From: Carya illinoinensis | Taxonomy: Eukaryota > Streptophyta > Magnoliopsida > Fagales > Juglandaceae | Assembly: GCF_018687715.1 (NCBI RefSeq) | Contig: NC_056760.1 | Span: forward strand, 27,934,001-27,998,000 | Reading direction: 5' to 3' | Length of the DNA: 64,000 nt | Shown: positions 1 through 11,862 of the stretch, in pieces | Layout of the letters: the number at the start of each line of letters is the position of its first letter | How positions within the stretch are numbered: the first letter of the stretch is position 1 | The notes under the pieces: model-generated | Seen by the model: the letters and a program-made list of their open reading frames with translations, nothing else | Database searches by the model: none | What the model was told of the DNA's origin: nothing | Translations under genes and position numbers: made by a program

Positions 1-719
1 GAAACTCCATTCCACTTTTGCCCTTCATATTGTGCCTTAGTTCATTGAACCTCATAGAAAATTGGTCTTTTATCTAACTAGGATCTCCCTCAATCTCCTA
101 CATATGTACAAGAGTGCCAAGTGGCATGTGAGGAGTGTGTATGTGTGTGTGTGCATGGTGGCCGAAATATCCTTCTCTTTCCAAGGAGATTTTCTTCCAC
201 CAATGTCTTAGACATTGTGTGATTGGTCACAAGGGTGGCAACTTGAACCAATTCCCTTGCCCTAGCTGTCCACCTCAAGGGATTCTCTTACCAAAAATCC
301 TTCTAGAAGCCCTACTAAGCATGCAATCCCCTTCTTCCAACAAGGTCTTGCCCTTTTCCAAGACAAGACTCTTCACCTTCCCTTTGCATGTAAGACACAT
401 GGCATAAACCAAATCATTTCACTCTATGGTTGCCGTCCATGACCTTTAGGCTTCCCTCAAGTTCCAACTTCCATGTCTCTTCCTCTTCCTTCTAGAAGCT
501 CTCCCCCTTAGTGACAAGTGTCACCACACTATTACCTCATAAGAAAACCTTCTTGCATGTATGACACATTGCCCCCTAGGGTGGGTGTGTGCCCTAATTT
601 TACTATAAGGCCAAATTCTACTTGGGCTTGGGCCTTCCTTTCTATTGCAACCAAGTTCCTCAATGGGTTATTCCTCCTCTCTTGGCCCAAATTATGATTA
701 CATAATAAAATAAATAAAA
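1..719. other. non-coding, nothing recognised
   Basis: Both strands were read for domains, terminal repeats and RNA genes and nothing was recognised. The open frames here (for example 135-407 on plus) show no protein-family motif. The block may be the outer part of the LTR-like repeat that becomes recognisable from about 720. Confidence 0.4.
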
Positions 720-1678
720 AGCATAGCCAAAAGTCTTGTTCATCATAGTTAAGAATATATTAGAAGAAAGATTTGGATTTTTTAGAGTTCTTGGAGATGC
801 TTTGCAGTAGGTCAAACCTTTTGATTCAAAGCTTTGTATTTTTCAGTTGAAAAGTTTTCATCTTTTGACTAAAATGTTTTGTGCTCATGAGGAGTATATT
901 TTTGTTGGATGTTTCAAGTATGTTTTTTTTAACTTAGGATAGGAAGATCTTGTTGGAAAATTTTAGTTTGATCATGAGTTTTTAAGTCGGAAGAAATTGC
1001 AACAAAAATAAGAGTTTTCGCCTTTGGAAGTTTTGGCCCTATGCTATTTTTCATAGTTTTGTTTAGTTTTAAATTTTTCTAAGTTGATATTTGAGTTTAT
1101 GACAAAATTTACATATAAATTTTGGTATTTTTGGAGTTAGGATGTGAAATCCTTAAACTAGGGGTATTATGGTCATTTTTTATATAATGGTAATTTTACT
1201 GTAAGTTTGCATTTTTTATGTTTCTAATTGTTAGTGATAAGGTTTCTAACTTTTAGAAAACCTACTTACAATTCAGTCTATACTCAAGTTCAACTCATGT
1301 TCGTTTATGCCATGTTAAATGTCAAGTCACGTCGAGTTTATTCATGATCAGTATGCATTCATGCTTTTACTGCCATGCATGCATCTTTGACATATATGTT
1401 AAGTTATTTGTCAACTTGCTGAGATTTGTAATCAAATCTCACCGTGGTATTCTCAACTATAATCCCCCTATAATTGTAGACCATGTGCCAGGATCAGAAG
1501 GTGCACCAAAGGTTGATCGACTGGCGACGGCCAATTAGACAACGATGGCACAATGAGGAGCTCACATGCTCAATGCTCTGATTTATCATTAGTATTATGG
1601 CATTCTTGACCGAGTTGCACGAGCTAATCAATGGATTAGCCTAGTAGTTGCTTTAATTCCTTCTTGTACTTAGGGAGA
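720..1678 (+). repeat. LTR-like gypsy fragment, copy A
   Basis: This block matches parts of 11,482-14,603. Positions ~1,050-1,260 align with ~13,010-13,250 (shared phrases include GTTTTAAATTTTTCTAA and TGATATTTGAGTT). Positions ~1,344-1,480 align with ~14,215-14,345 (shared TTTGTAATCAAATCTCAC). In copy A these two stretches are only about 85 bases apart, while in the other copy a ~1 kb repeat-rich block lies between them. No coding sequence is evident. I infer a degenerate LTR of a Tekay/Del-like gypsy family. The right edge is where similarity gives way to the Tat gag fragment. Confidence 0.55.
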
Positions 1679-2066
1679 TCAGTCTCCATCCATCTTCCTA
1701 GCAATCTCTTCATATTTATCAACAAGACTACGCAATTTGTTGTGCAGCTTTTTCTTTTCCACCTCCTCAATATTCATTCTACCTACACTATGTGCCTCTC
1801 CTTCTAGTTGTTTAATGTGGTTTGGCACAGCACCCTTACTATAGTCTTGGTTTATCGGTCTCACGCCCTCTCGTTTTCTTGCTTGAGAGTCTCCATCGCT
1901 ATACTCATCTTCCTTAACTTTTCTTCCATCTCCAAAAGTTGCACTTCCATATTTTTGGAAATGGTTTCCTGGTCTCTTATTGTACTGGAGCATGTCATAG
2001 TAGGCATGTGAAAACCATGTTGAAACGTCTTTAGGAATTTTGCTCAAATCCCATAGACGTTGCCAT
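1679..2066 (-). pseudogene. Tat-lineage gypsy gag start with primer-binding site
   Basis: The minus-strand reading ends in a charged stretch with motifs EVEKKKLHNK and LVDKYEEIARKM. It resembles the start of the gag of the 12 kb Tat element in this window (EDIEKKKMHDEP, LIGKYEEMVEKK at ~59,900-60,000). The minus-strand sequence at 2,047-2,066 reads TGGCAACGTCTATGGGAT, which resembles the TGGCGCTATCTGTGGGAT of the large element and so marks a primer-binding site. An open frame runs across that site into the LTR, so the frame's own start is not meaningful. The element is cut at 1,678. Only leader and gag start remain. Confidence 0.6.
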
Positions 2067-2614
2067 TGTTCATGACATGTTTCACCACCAACTAATCTCA
2101 ACTGCTAACCTGTGACAAGAAAAGGTTGTGGCCCAGTGTGCCCGGTGCACCTTCGATGCCTAAATTAGAGATCTATATGTATTGTTGGGATAAAGGATCA
2201 TAAAGTTACCTTGGATTGCTAACGTTTGCCCTTTATCTAGGTGCATATTATTGCTGATAAGAATAGTTCAATCTTTTCCCTAAATCTCAAGGACTTGATT
2301 ATCAAATTCTTGGGATATACTTTAAGAATCAAAGGATCAACATATCAACGATGAACATCTAGAATATCTCGTTGTTTCCTTGGGATAGAATTTTTTATTG
2401 GCGATAGTTACCATATTAATCCCATTGTGCGGTATGATCTCATGGTGGCGAGTGTATGGTGTGCCCACAACTTTCCTACTCGTTGGTCACCTTATATGGG
2501 CCTCTTACTCAGTATAGTTGAGCTCATATATCGGAGATAAAAGAGCCTCTCCAATTGTAAACATATCTATAAATATAGCATTACTTCTCTCCTTGAGTTA
2601 AGGTTGAGATAACA
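2067..2614 (-). repeat. probable 5' LTR of the Tat fragment
   Basis: It begins on plus with TGTTCATGACATG directly beside the primer-binding site, as the Tat LTR at 60,291 begins TGTAAAGGACGTG. Both run on into a similar 'gatgcctaa' stretch. The other edge is placed at the first plausible CA (2,614; minus strand TGTTATCTCAACC). That edge is a guess, because no second copy is in the window. Confidence 0.4.
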
Positions 2615-4363
2615 CTTTCCATCCCTATTATTTCCATAGTTGTTTTAGATATTAATATAGTCACATGCTTATATGTATAGGTGCTTATTAACGTGTTTGT
2701 GATTGATTTGCATAAAGTTACTTTTTGCATTAAACTTTGAACTAGCATGATTGTGCACTTACATGTATACGTATGTATATGCTAAACAATGTTTTCAAAA
2801 TATTATGTATGTATGAACTTTTATTGAAAACCCCTTTTAACATACTCAAGTTAAGATGGAAGTGACTTTGAATACCATAATGAATTGATAACTGCTATGG
2901 TTTTATGATATTTTGTGTTGTACATGCATCATGATATGTTATGTGCCAAACTTCTGAGTGTTTTACCTGCATGATTATTAGATATGATAAGACAATATAT
3001 GATGAGAAAGCATGCAAGCACGATCACATTGAATGTATGGCATTTAAGATGCATAATTGCCTATGTTATTATAAAGTATAATGGCACCATAATATAAGGG
3101 CATATTCCATCGCCAAGATAGGCACACCGATAGTACACCTAATGATTTCTTCCTCATTTATGGATTTCTAATCTTGGAACCATAGGTGGATGGAGATCAC
3201 AAGCATTGCAGCCTTAACTCACTAAATCAACAGTAAGTATAAGCCAATGAAGAATATGAAAGATAATCAGATGAGTCTTGCATCTGTTAAATGTTTATGT
3301 CATGTAAGTATGCGTACACATATTTTTTAAGAAAATGTATATATGTATTATGTTTATTGTATAATGTATTACTTATTTAGTACAGACTTATTTTTATTTT
3401 GGATGTTAAAATGTTTCATGTGATGATTCATTTGATGAGAATGAAGTTGCATTTTAGAACTTGGCTTAGGGTGGAGAGAGGAAGAGGTCTCGACAATTTA
3501 TGAAAATTTTAGATTTGTCTTATTTATCCAACAAATTATTTTGTTAAGCAAAAGACTTTGAATTAGCTAATAAGTGTTTTCTTTCTTTCTTTTTTAATTT
3601 TTTAGTATTTAATAAGGGTTTAATTTTGTTTGTTTAAATTTACAAAAAAAAAAAAAAATCTATTTCTCATCCCTGACACCACATACCAACATGTGATTAG
3701 TTGTTTTTACCTTTATATTTTAACACATATATATTGATAGGTAAATATGTCAGTTTAAATAGAATGATAAAAATGACAAATTATATATTGGTGTGTAATG
3801 TGGAGATGATAAATAGCATTTCTCTTAAATTTATGGAAGCTTTTAAATCGGCTCCTAGGTCATTTTAATAGGGAAGTTATTAGCATCTCATTTCCTCTTA
3901 TTTTTTTAAACTAGCATTATTATTAGCCCCTTTTATTTTTTGAAACTAGCATTATTATTAACCCTAAAGGAACTAGTTGTTACAACATATTTTCATTCCA
4001 ACCTTTAATACCTTATCCACATAACACATTTGGAGTTTGCATTGTTTATCATTATAATTTCTCACTACCATTTCTTCTAATAGCATTCTTTATTTTGCCC
4101 ACAATGCCCAAACAATCTACAATATATATACCAACAATAAATATAAAAAGCTTGACATATATAAAAGCTCGTCAAAACAGGAAGAAACAAAATTTTTGGG
4201 AAGAAGGAATAATTCAATCATATACAAAGTCTCATCTCTTTTCTCTCTAGAGGGAATAGTGGTGGTGTAATTCAGTCACTAGAATTTTAGTAGAGGAAGA
4301 GGAGTTTCTTTCTTCCATGTGAATTCCACTATTTGCTGTTGGATTATGGAGCGATTATAAGAA
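2615..4363. other. AT-rich non-coding stretch, possible LTR remnants and LINE leader
   Basis: No open frame or domain was found. The texture at 2,640-3,500 (repeated ATGTATATG/CATGATAT phrases, no ORFs) resembles gypsy LTR DNA, but no second copy pins it down. A run of 15 A ends near 3,658. The last ~650 bases may be the leader of the LINE that follows. Confidence 0.35.
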
Positions 4364-5522
4364 ATGTGGGGAAACTTAAAATTGAGTGAAGAAGAAGATG
4401 TAGCCATTGAACTAGAAGATGAAGCAACTATGGAAGTTCAAAAAAGGGCAAGAGGTGTTTGATAGGAAAGATTTGGACAGAACAATCTATATGCAAGAAT
4501 ATTGTGGAGTCAACAATGGCAAAGACCTGGATATTAAGCAAACCAGCAACTTTTAAGGAAGTAGGACCAAATGTGTTTAACATTACATTTGCCAATCATC
4601 TGGATAAAAATTGACTGGAGGACGGAAGATTGTGGTTCTTCATTAGTAGTTTCTTTGTGATTAACCATTTTGATGGTTTCATTCAACCTAACATGATGAA
4701 ATTTGATAAAGTAGCTTTACAGGTTCAATTCCATAATATGCTTTTGGTGGGCATGAACTAAGAGTGTGGAGAAAAATTGGGGAGGTAAGTGGGGATTGTG
4801 GAAGCTGTGGAAGTTGATGATGATGAAGTGGGGTGGGGAAACTTTCTGAGGGTGAAAATTCTGCTGGATGTGGGGAGAACAATCACTCTGACTGGTGTGA
4901 AGTATTGGTTTCCCTTACAATATGAGAAATTACCGAGTTTTTGTTTCAATTGTGGCAGAATACTACATGAAGGGGAGTTTTGTCCAGAATCTCCTCAACT
5001 CAATGATGAATCAAAACAATTCAGCGCATGCTTACGTGCAATTTTAGATGGTAGGAGGAGGCAAGATAATATGGTGGGAAAGTTTAGTACACTGGCAATG
5101 AGTAACGTAAAATATGCAGGGCAGAGTATGGTGGTGAGTGTTGGTGCTGAGGACATCTGAAAATCGCTAGCAAGGAACACAAATTTGGAGTCAAAAGATG
5201 GTGAAGGAAGGTGCGGGAATTCAGGAGGAAATCATGGGAGTGATCGAGGGAGGGAAGAGCCTATTAAAGGAACTATGATGATGGAGGAATGTGAGGAAGA
5301 GAGTATCAAAGAAGGAAATGTTTTGAATATAACTGATATTTTGCCAAAAGAGGTAGATATGAATGTTAAGGGGCATCAGCATAGAGAAAGGGATCTAAGA
5401 AAGGCAACTGCTCTTTATATGGAGTGTGACATGATAATTGAGAGTCAAACTAAGTCCCATATTGAGATTTGCAATAAGAAGACAACCATGGAAGAGATTA
5501 GTAGTTTGGGCTCGAAAAAATA
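4364..5522 (+). pseudogene. L1-type LINE ORF1 (DUF4283 and CCHC zinc knuckle), broken
   Basis: ORF1 of plant L1-like LINEs encodes an RNA-binding protein. The reading starts MWGNLKLSEEED and shifts frame near 4,462. It continues with a DUF4283-like stretch (KTWILSKP, VFNITFAN) containing in-frame stops near 4,610, 4,760 and 4,785. The best-preserved part is 4,789-5,160: EVGWGNFLRVKI, a hydrophobic core with YWFPLQYEKLP, then the knuckle CFNCGRILHEGEFC. The usual knuckle is CX2CX4HX4C; here the third ligand is shifted by changes around the histidine. An acidic, charged tail runs to 5,522. It lies directly upstream of, and on the same strand as, an endonuclease fragment, as ORF1 does in L1 elements. 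Confidence 0.75.
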
Positions 5523-5639
5523 GGACACAAAATAATGTAAGTTCTTTGAAAAGGAAGTGGTTGGTGTTTATGACCAGAAAGTATATGGGGAGGGGAGGGA
5601 GGTTTTAAATACTTTGAGATCGGCAAAGGCTATTTATCA

Positions 5640-5928
5640 GCCCTACCAGGATCAATTATCGTATTGAGATGGAATTCTAGTGGGCTTGGGAACCCACGGC
5701 GAATTCAAGTCCTTCTTGACTTAGTCAGAAGAGAAGTTTTTGAAGTCATGGTTCTGCAAGAAACATGACTGCATCCTAAGGCAATGGAAAAGTTGAAGTT
5801 TAGTTTAGGTTTCAAAAATTGTATGGTTGTAAGTAGTTAAGGTAGAAGTGGTGGTACACTGTTTTGGAAGAAGAATACTCAGATCATTATTATTATTTTC
5901 TCTAAGTCAAATACACATGCTGAGGTCG
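5640..5928 (+). pseudogene. LINE ORF2 endonuclease fragment
   Basis: This is the N-terminal apurinic-type endonuclease domain of an L1-like ORF2. The translation shows RWNSSGLGNPRR (family: WNCRGLGNP, with the catalytic Asn), LLDLVRREVFEVMVLQET (metal-binding Glu in ET), KLGF-like LKFSLGF, and GRSGGTLFW. In-frame stops follow QET and VVSS. Reverse transcriptase and everything downstream are missing: the sequence stops at 5,928, where an LTR-like end begins (TGACACCC). The LINE was probably cut by a later insertion, and its continuation was not found in the window. Confidence 0.75.
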
Positions 5929-7343
5929 TGACACCCCCAACTCCTGTTTGGGATTGGACGGTGACTGAAGTGTCAATACATGTAACCGAAGGCTACATAC
6001 CTCTCATTCATAACAAATAAGATGCAATGCACCTAATAATTTAGTAGTATGCAGTAATCCGTAGTGGAAAAATTTTTCTTTACCACATAGGATTGGTGAT
6101 AATGTAATAACATGGTACCAAAATGTAAGCATCCAAAAAGTTTTAAACTTCACTAAATCCTCCAAAATAAATATTGTTTTCAAAAGTTTCCCAAAACAAG
6201 GGACTATCAAAAGTTGATTTCATAAAATCCTTAAGAAATTTTCTTTTCTTTTCTACCACTATTTACATGGTCCCTTTTCAAAATACAATCTTAAAAGGCC
6301 ATCCATATTTGGCCTTATCCTTGTTCAAAATCCTCCTCATCTCCTCGAAGAGCTACAAAACTTTAGTAATGAATTGGTCAGAGGTTTCCAACCTATCTAG
6401 TAAGGATGGCTCTGATGAGCTCTCATGGCTTTTCAAGATCTCCTTGACAATCTGGAAAGCTAGCCACTTCCCCATAGTTGTCTTCTTGCAGTCCTATATC
6501 AACTTCTACCATTTCAGGTAGGGAATGGTAGTGGAAACTATCACAGTGAGATTTTGAGAAATCTCAGTAAGTAAACAAGCAACATACAACAGAGAACATG
6601 AGCATATAAGAGCAAACCATAATGAATGCATGAACATGAACTTTAACATAAAACTTGACTCATGCAACATTGACTTTTTCAAAATAACATGTAACAAAAA
6701 TCTTTTGACCTTTTCAAGAAAATGTCTTTTCTATCTTTTCATCTTTGGTTCTTAAACATATAACGTATCATTTGAGCTCAAGTTCCTGGTCATTCACATA
6801 TTATTTCTTAGAGCTCAATGTCTTATTCATTTCATATAACATGTGGTTGGATACCTCTCCCCTATGCATTGTGTGTTCCTCGCTAGTTACCACATCATCC
6901 AATAGCCCACTTGATCGAGGTGACTACGTCGTATTCTTTAACATACTTACTACAGCAATTTGCAAATTTTGCCTTTATCGTATGGCACCAACTAGCTTTA
7001 GGTGTAACCCCGCTCTAGTATCCTTTCCACAAAGATCCATTCGAGGTCATGTAGGAAATGCATGCAGTATCATGCGGCACTTGTGTCATGCGAACTCCAT
7101 TGTTGTGTCACCACCATATAGTGTCATGCGACACTTGCACATTGCATACTATGTGCACCCTTCACTTATGTTTTTTTTTATTATTCACTACAGTGTTAGA
7201 GTGTATAAACAACAAGAGAAATAGCAAAGTTAAGGAGATCTTATCTGGTTTTTCGAAGACGATCTTGTGAGCCATAAAATTCTCCTACTCTCCTTTACGC
7301 CATTAAGAATAAGAAATTAATCTCATAGATGCCACCAATTGTT
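5929..7343. repeat. LTR-like block interrupting the LINE
   Basis: It starts TGACACCCCCAACTCC at the exact point where LINE coding stops. This is the form expected of the left end of a minus-orientation gypsy LTR. No coding domains were found, and the frames at 6,174 and 6,745 have no recognisable motif. A purine-rich minus-strand stretch near 7,285-7,300 (TAAAGGAGAGTAGGAG) could be a polypurine tract. No second copy was found, so the right edge and the assignment are uncertain. Confidence 0.35.
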
Positions 7344-7625
7344 AATGCCTTAAATTGTATAGCAGACTAGAATGGATCAAAGAATCATCCACAGCCCACG
7401 ATGATGATTCAAGCTTCGATACGATGGTCTTCGCGTTCATCCATAACATAAAATAAATATTAAACAAGCAAATAAAAGTAAATAAAGAAAAAAATATAGA
7501 TTTACGTGGTTCAACATAATGCCTACGTTCATAGATTATTTGGGGGCAAAATCCACTATAATGGGTGATTTACAATGTCTCATGGCTCATACATTTCATA
7601 ATAAAATAGAGGGATTTAGAGAAAA
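7344..7625 (-). repeat. dispersed LTR, copy 1 (truncated)
   Basis: It starts TGTTAATGCC next to a primer-binding-like minus-strand sequence, ATTGGTGGCATCTATGAG, at ~7,326-7,343. Positions 7,467-7,625 match 14,605-14,757 closely (GATTTACGTGGTTCA, GGGTGATTTACAAT, CTCATGGCTCATACATTT). Similarity to 31,560-31,750 is weaker. It ends abruptly at 7,625, where the Tekay LTR begins. The last five bases, GAAAA, would be the left target duplication of that element. Orientation is inferred from the primer-binding site. Confidence 0.6.
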
Positions 7626-9676
7626 TGTAACGCCCCCAAATCCCACGTACGGACACGTGGAAAATTGCAGCGTCGGGATGATGACAACATGGGTCATCAT
7701 CCTATCGCCAAGTGCCAAGTGTGTGTACATGCAACAAGTGTGCAATAAAAACACGCAGCGGATAACAAAAGTCTTATAACTAAGTACCAGAATTTTTCAT
7801 TGTTTAATACAAACCCGTTCAAAATATACATAATAAAATATTACAACCCTCACATATCATTTCAAACCAAATTACAAGGCATAAAACTCTAAATCAATAC
7901 TCCGGCGGAGCCACCTCCTCGAGCTCAGCCTCCTCCTCCTCCTCGACCTCTACATCAAAATCTACGGTACCAAAATGGTGCCGCAAGTAAGTAAAGATCC
8001 AAATGCCACAAGATAAAAATTTATTAAACTCAACAATATGCATGAAAGAATGCAAATGCGCATATCCAATAAAACCACATTTTTCCACGCACGCCAAAAT
8101 CTCATTTTGGCCCAAAATATATCCTTTAAAACCAGTCATTGCCATTATCCCAGATAATGGCCAAATCAAGAAACCACCATTTTCCTATAAAATGGATCAC
8201 AAAACCTCAAACATAACCTCGCCATTTTCCTAGAAAATGGCCCGTAACCAATATCAAAACCCGTTCCAATTTATTACATGCACCATGATCTCCCCTAGGG
8301 ATCATTCGCACACTCTGACTCATGTGCCACATCGTAGGTAACAACTACGCGTGTGACACCTAAACGAGCGATGCCCAGTCTAGGAACCACAGAGTCGACA
8401 CGACAGCGTTACCATATCGTGCGATCCGATCGTCGCCCAGCGACAACCCATGGGATGTCACTCAGTATTATCCACTCCCGAGTGACCAGAGAAGCTCCAC
8501 CGAGATAATACCCCATCCCGGCTTGGGGTTGTGATACACACGCACCCAAAAACCCATTTACACAAATAAAACTAGTTTTTCTCAATTTAATAAAAGCATA
8601 TGAATGCACCATGCAATGAACACCTCAAGACATAATTTAACCAACCAATCATAATATCATCAAAACCAAACCATTTCGTCCTCAATCTATCCGACCCCCG
8701 ACTCCTCGGACTCAGTCCGGAATTAACCAACCAGTCAATGAATTTATTGTAAAAGCAATAATATATTTAAATCTAAAATAGAATTTGAAAAATACTTACA
8801 GCGCTATATGATAATTTTTGAAGGATCACGACGTTGCAAACGGTGGAGAAAAAGCAACGTAACAGTATTAAATACACTGTGGCCGTGGGTTGTAAAATAC
8901 CCACTTTCAAACGGGGACAAACCAAGACTTGAAATTGATAGGGAATGGCCTAGAGATATTTATGAAGCTAATGGAAGTGAGTTTTGGCCGTGGGTGGCAG
9001 TGGAAATGGTGGTGAAAGTGAAAAAATGGCAAATCAGAATTGAGCTCGTGGGAGCTGCTCCGGCAATGGATCGGGGCCGAAAATGGGTGGTTTAGAATGG
9101 CAAGAGGTAGGTGATGAAGTGGTAAAGATATGGTGGCCGGAGGTAGAGCGACAGTGGCGAAAATGTACAAAAATCACGCGGCTTAGATGGACTCTCGGCG
9201 GCAAACGGCGGCTCGGATGGAGGTGAAACTTGGTGGGGTGGTTTACCGTCTGGAGGGGAAAGTTTATGGGCGGGTGGTGTAGGCCACGATGGCCGGACGG
9301 CGGTGGTCTGGGCTAAGAATGAAACTAGCGACAAAGGAGAGAGAGAGAACGTGCTGAGCGCGGAAGGAAGAAGAAGGAAGAAAGAAAAAGAAGAAAAAAA
9401 GAAAAGAATGAAAGGAAAAAGAAAAGGAAAAGAGAAAAATAAAAAGAAAAAGAAAAGATGGGAAAAAAAATGAGGTCCAATCCTCACCTCCGGAGTCTAA
9501 AAACTGATCCGACGAAAACAAATTTTAAAAACTATAAAATGACTAAAATAATTTAAACACCACATCAAACTAAAATAAATCCAATTAAAATACAATAATT
9601 TAAAATAAAAGAATTTATATTAATTTAATTAAAATACTCTTTTAGTGAAAATACACGTAAAAACAGGGTATCACAT
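7626..9676 (-). repeat. 3' LTR of a Tekay/Del-type chromovirus (2,051 bp)
   Basis: On the minus strand it starts TGTGATACCCTG and ends GGGGGCGTTACA, the canonical TG...CA ends of Tekay-like LTRs. The purine tract AAGGGGAGAGGA lies immediately outside the start, on the pol side. The interior has an AT-rich start, a purine-rich low-complexity stretch (~9,350-9,480) and a GC-richer part (~8,280-8,530). Frames such as 8,808-9,095 are spurious. Its 5' partner LTR was not identified. Confidence 0.85.
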
Positions 9677-9690
9677 CCTCTCCCCTTAAA
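9677..9690 (-). other. polypurine tract of the Tekay element
   Basis: The minus-strand sequence TTAAGGGGAGAGGA directly abuts the LTR start TGTGATACCC. This tract primes plus-strand DNA synthesis in LTR retrotransposons. Its position fixes the inner edge of the 3' LTR. Confidence 0.8.
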
Positions 9691-9784
9691 ACAAATTTCG
9701 TCTTCAAAATTTACAAGATCAAACACTAACTTGAAGCAAGCTGCATGATTCTACTGAGACCAAGTTTAAGAAACGTAACGTCAT

Positions 9785-11481
9785 TTACTCAAACAAATAG
9801 GGATACTGCTCTCTCATGTCCGCTTCTCTCTCCCAAGAGAAATCTTGAGCTAACGGATCTCCCCGTGCCACCTTTACCAAAGGTATTGTCTTGGATCACA
9901 ATTGTTGCTCTTTCCAATCCATAATCTGTGAAGGAACAACCTCATAAGTAAGGTCCGGTTGCAACTGAATACGCTCTAGGTCGACAAAGCGCGACTCTTG
10001 TTGTCCAAAACTCTTCTTCAAGGATGATACATGGAAGACATCGTGAATATCTCCAAAATATTCTGGCAAAGCAATTCTATAAGCGACGGACCCTACCTTC
10101 TCCAAAATCTGAAAAGGGCCAACATATCTCAGATCCAGTTTCCTACTTTTACCAAAATGCTTAACTCTTTTCATGGGAGAGACTTTGAGATAAACCCAAT
10201 CACCTTCTTCAAAAGATAACTCTCTCCTCCTTGTATCTGCGTAGCTTTTCTAACGACTCTGAGCTGCCGCCATTTTATCCCTTATAATTTGAACTTGACT
10301 TTGCATCTCTTAAATTATTTCGGGCCCAACTATTTTATTCTCCCCGACTTCACCCCAACACAATGGCGATCTGCACTTCCTCCCATAAAAAGTTTCATAA
10401 GGAGTCATCTGGATGGACGCATGGAAGCTATTATTATAAGCAAATTCTATGAGCAACAAGTGATTTTTCCAACTTCCTTGAAATTCCATAACACATGCCC
10501 GCAACATATCTTCAAGGGTCTGAATAGTGCACTCTGATTGGCCGTCTGTCTGAGGGTGATACGCAGTACGAAACTTCAACTTAGTACCCAATGCTGCCTG
10601 CAAACTTTTCCAAAACTGAGATGTAAACCTTGGGTCCCGATCCGATACAATACTCTTCGGTATGCCGTGCAACCGCACTATCTCTTTTATGTACAAGCAA
10701 GTCAACTTACCCAAGGAATCAGTGTTATTAACAGGCAAGAAATGAGCACTCTTAGTTAACCGGTCAACAATCACCCAAACCAAGTTCTTTCCACTAGGAG
10801 TCCTCGGTAAGCCCACTACAAAATCTATCGTAATGTCGTCCCACTTCCACTCAGGAATAGAGAGGGGTTGGAGCATACCAGCAAGTCTTAGATGTTCGAC
10901 CTTGACTTGACGGCATGTGTGACATCTCTCAATATACAAGGCAATATCCTTTTTTATTCCTTCCCACCAATAATTTTTCTTCAAGTCTCGATACATCTTC
11001 GTACTGCCAAGATGAGCTGAATAAAAGGCCGCATGAGCTTCTGCCATAATTCGCTCCTTGAATTCTGAGTCTTTGGGGACTACTCTACGATCTCAGAACA
11101 GAAGAATTCCATCCTTATCCATATTATAATGCAACAGCCCTCTAGATTTTATGACTCTTTTTCTAATATCCAAAAGATTCAGGTCCTTCCTTTGAAGAGT
11201 CTTCAATTCCTCAAAATCAACTACTCGAATATCAAGAATTGAAGATAATATTTCCTCTTACTGCGAACTTTCAATATGAAGTCTTCTCATCCCGCAAAGT
11301 AAAGAATCCAATGATGACGATTCAGCTTCATCTTCCAAGTGCGACTTTCGACTCAAAGCATCTGCAACTATGTTTGTCTTCCCTGGATGATACTTGATCT
11401 CGCACTGGTAATCACTGATTAACTCTAGCCATCACCTCTGAGCTTGCACTATTTGCCTCTGATTTGTTCTTCCACCACGTC
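9785..11481 (-). pseudogene. Tekay-type pol remnant: RNase H end, integrase, chromodomain
   Basis: Read on minus from ~11,481. The RNase H end is LELISDYQCEIKYHPGK then VADALSRKS. The integrase zinc finger follows ([15 protein letters not shown]). The catalytic core has Asp in DDITIDF, Asp in IVSDRDPRF and Glu in [10 protein letters not shown], then the C-terminal GPFQILEKVG region. A weakened chromodomain reads VPSQIMDWKEQ ... SWEREADMR and stops at 9,785-9,787. Stops lie at ~11,270, ~11,090, after GPEII (~10,310) and inside the chromodomain; the core itself (10,310-11,047) is open. Gag, protease and reverse transcriptase are gone, because the sequence is cut at 11,482 by another LTR-like start. 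Chromodomains of this group direct integration to heterochromatin. Confidence 0.88.
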
Positions 11482-11769
11482 TGTAATAGCCCTCTAGAAA
11501 TTCAATTGTGAAATTTCTATTGGCTTTAGGAATCTCGTGAAGACCCTATAAGTTTTCACGAATCCATTAATCATATAGGTTTTAGTCTAACTACATAGTT
11601 ACTATTATTACTCATTATGGTATCAGAAGTGTGTTTTTTATTATTGGAGATAGTTAAAAGTGTCTAAATGTATTATGGTTTATGCCATTAGACTCGGTGG
11701 GTTATTTAAGGTCTTATAGCGCAATAACTTTTTTTCATATTTTCGGACGAAATGTCTGTTCAAAACTGT

Positions 11770-11862
11770 AGATATTATTGGATAAAAATATCTTGAGCTG
11801 ATTTTTGTGGATATTATTAGATAAAAATATCTTAAACTGATTTTCGTAGATATTATTAGATA
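11770..11862 (+). repeat. 39-bp tandem repeat, 2.4 units
   Basis: Units start at 11,770, 11,809 and 11,848 with GATATTATT(G/A)GATAA. The first two are full 39-base units. The third breaks off after 15 bases and passes straight into the next array. Confidence 0.85.

Noticed and set aside
4688..4949. Minus frames opposite the LINE ORF1
   Set aside because: Shadows of the plus-strand LINE reading with its zinc knuckle; Pro/Ser-rich with no motif.
9092..9521. Overlapping minus frames of 131 and 85 codons
   Set aside because: Low-complexity Phe/Ser/Leu-rich translation of a purine-rich tract inside the Tekay LTR.
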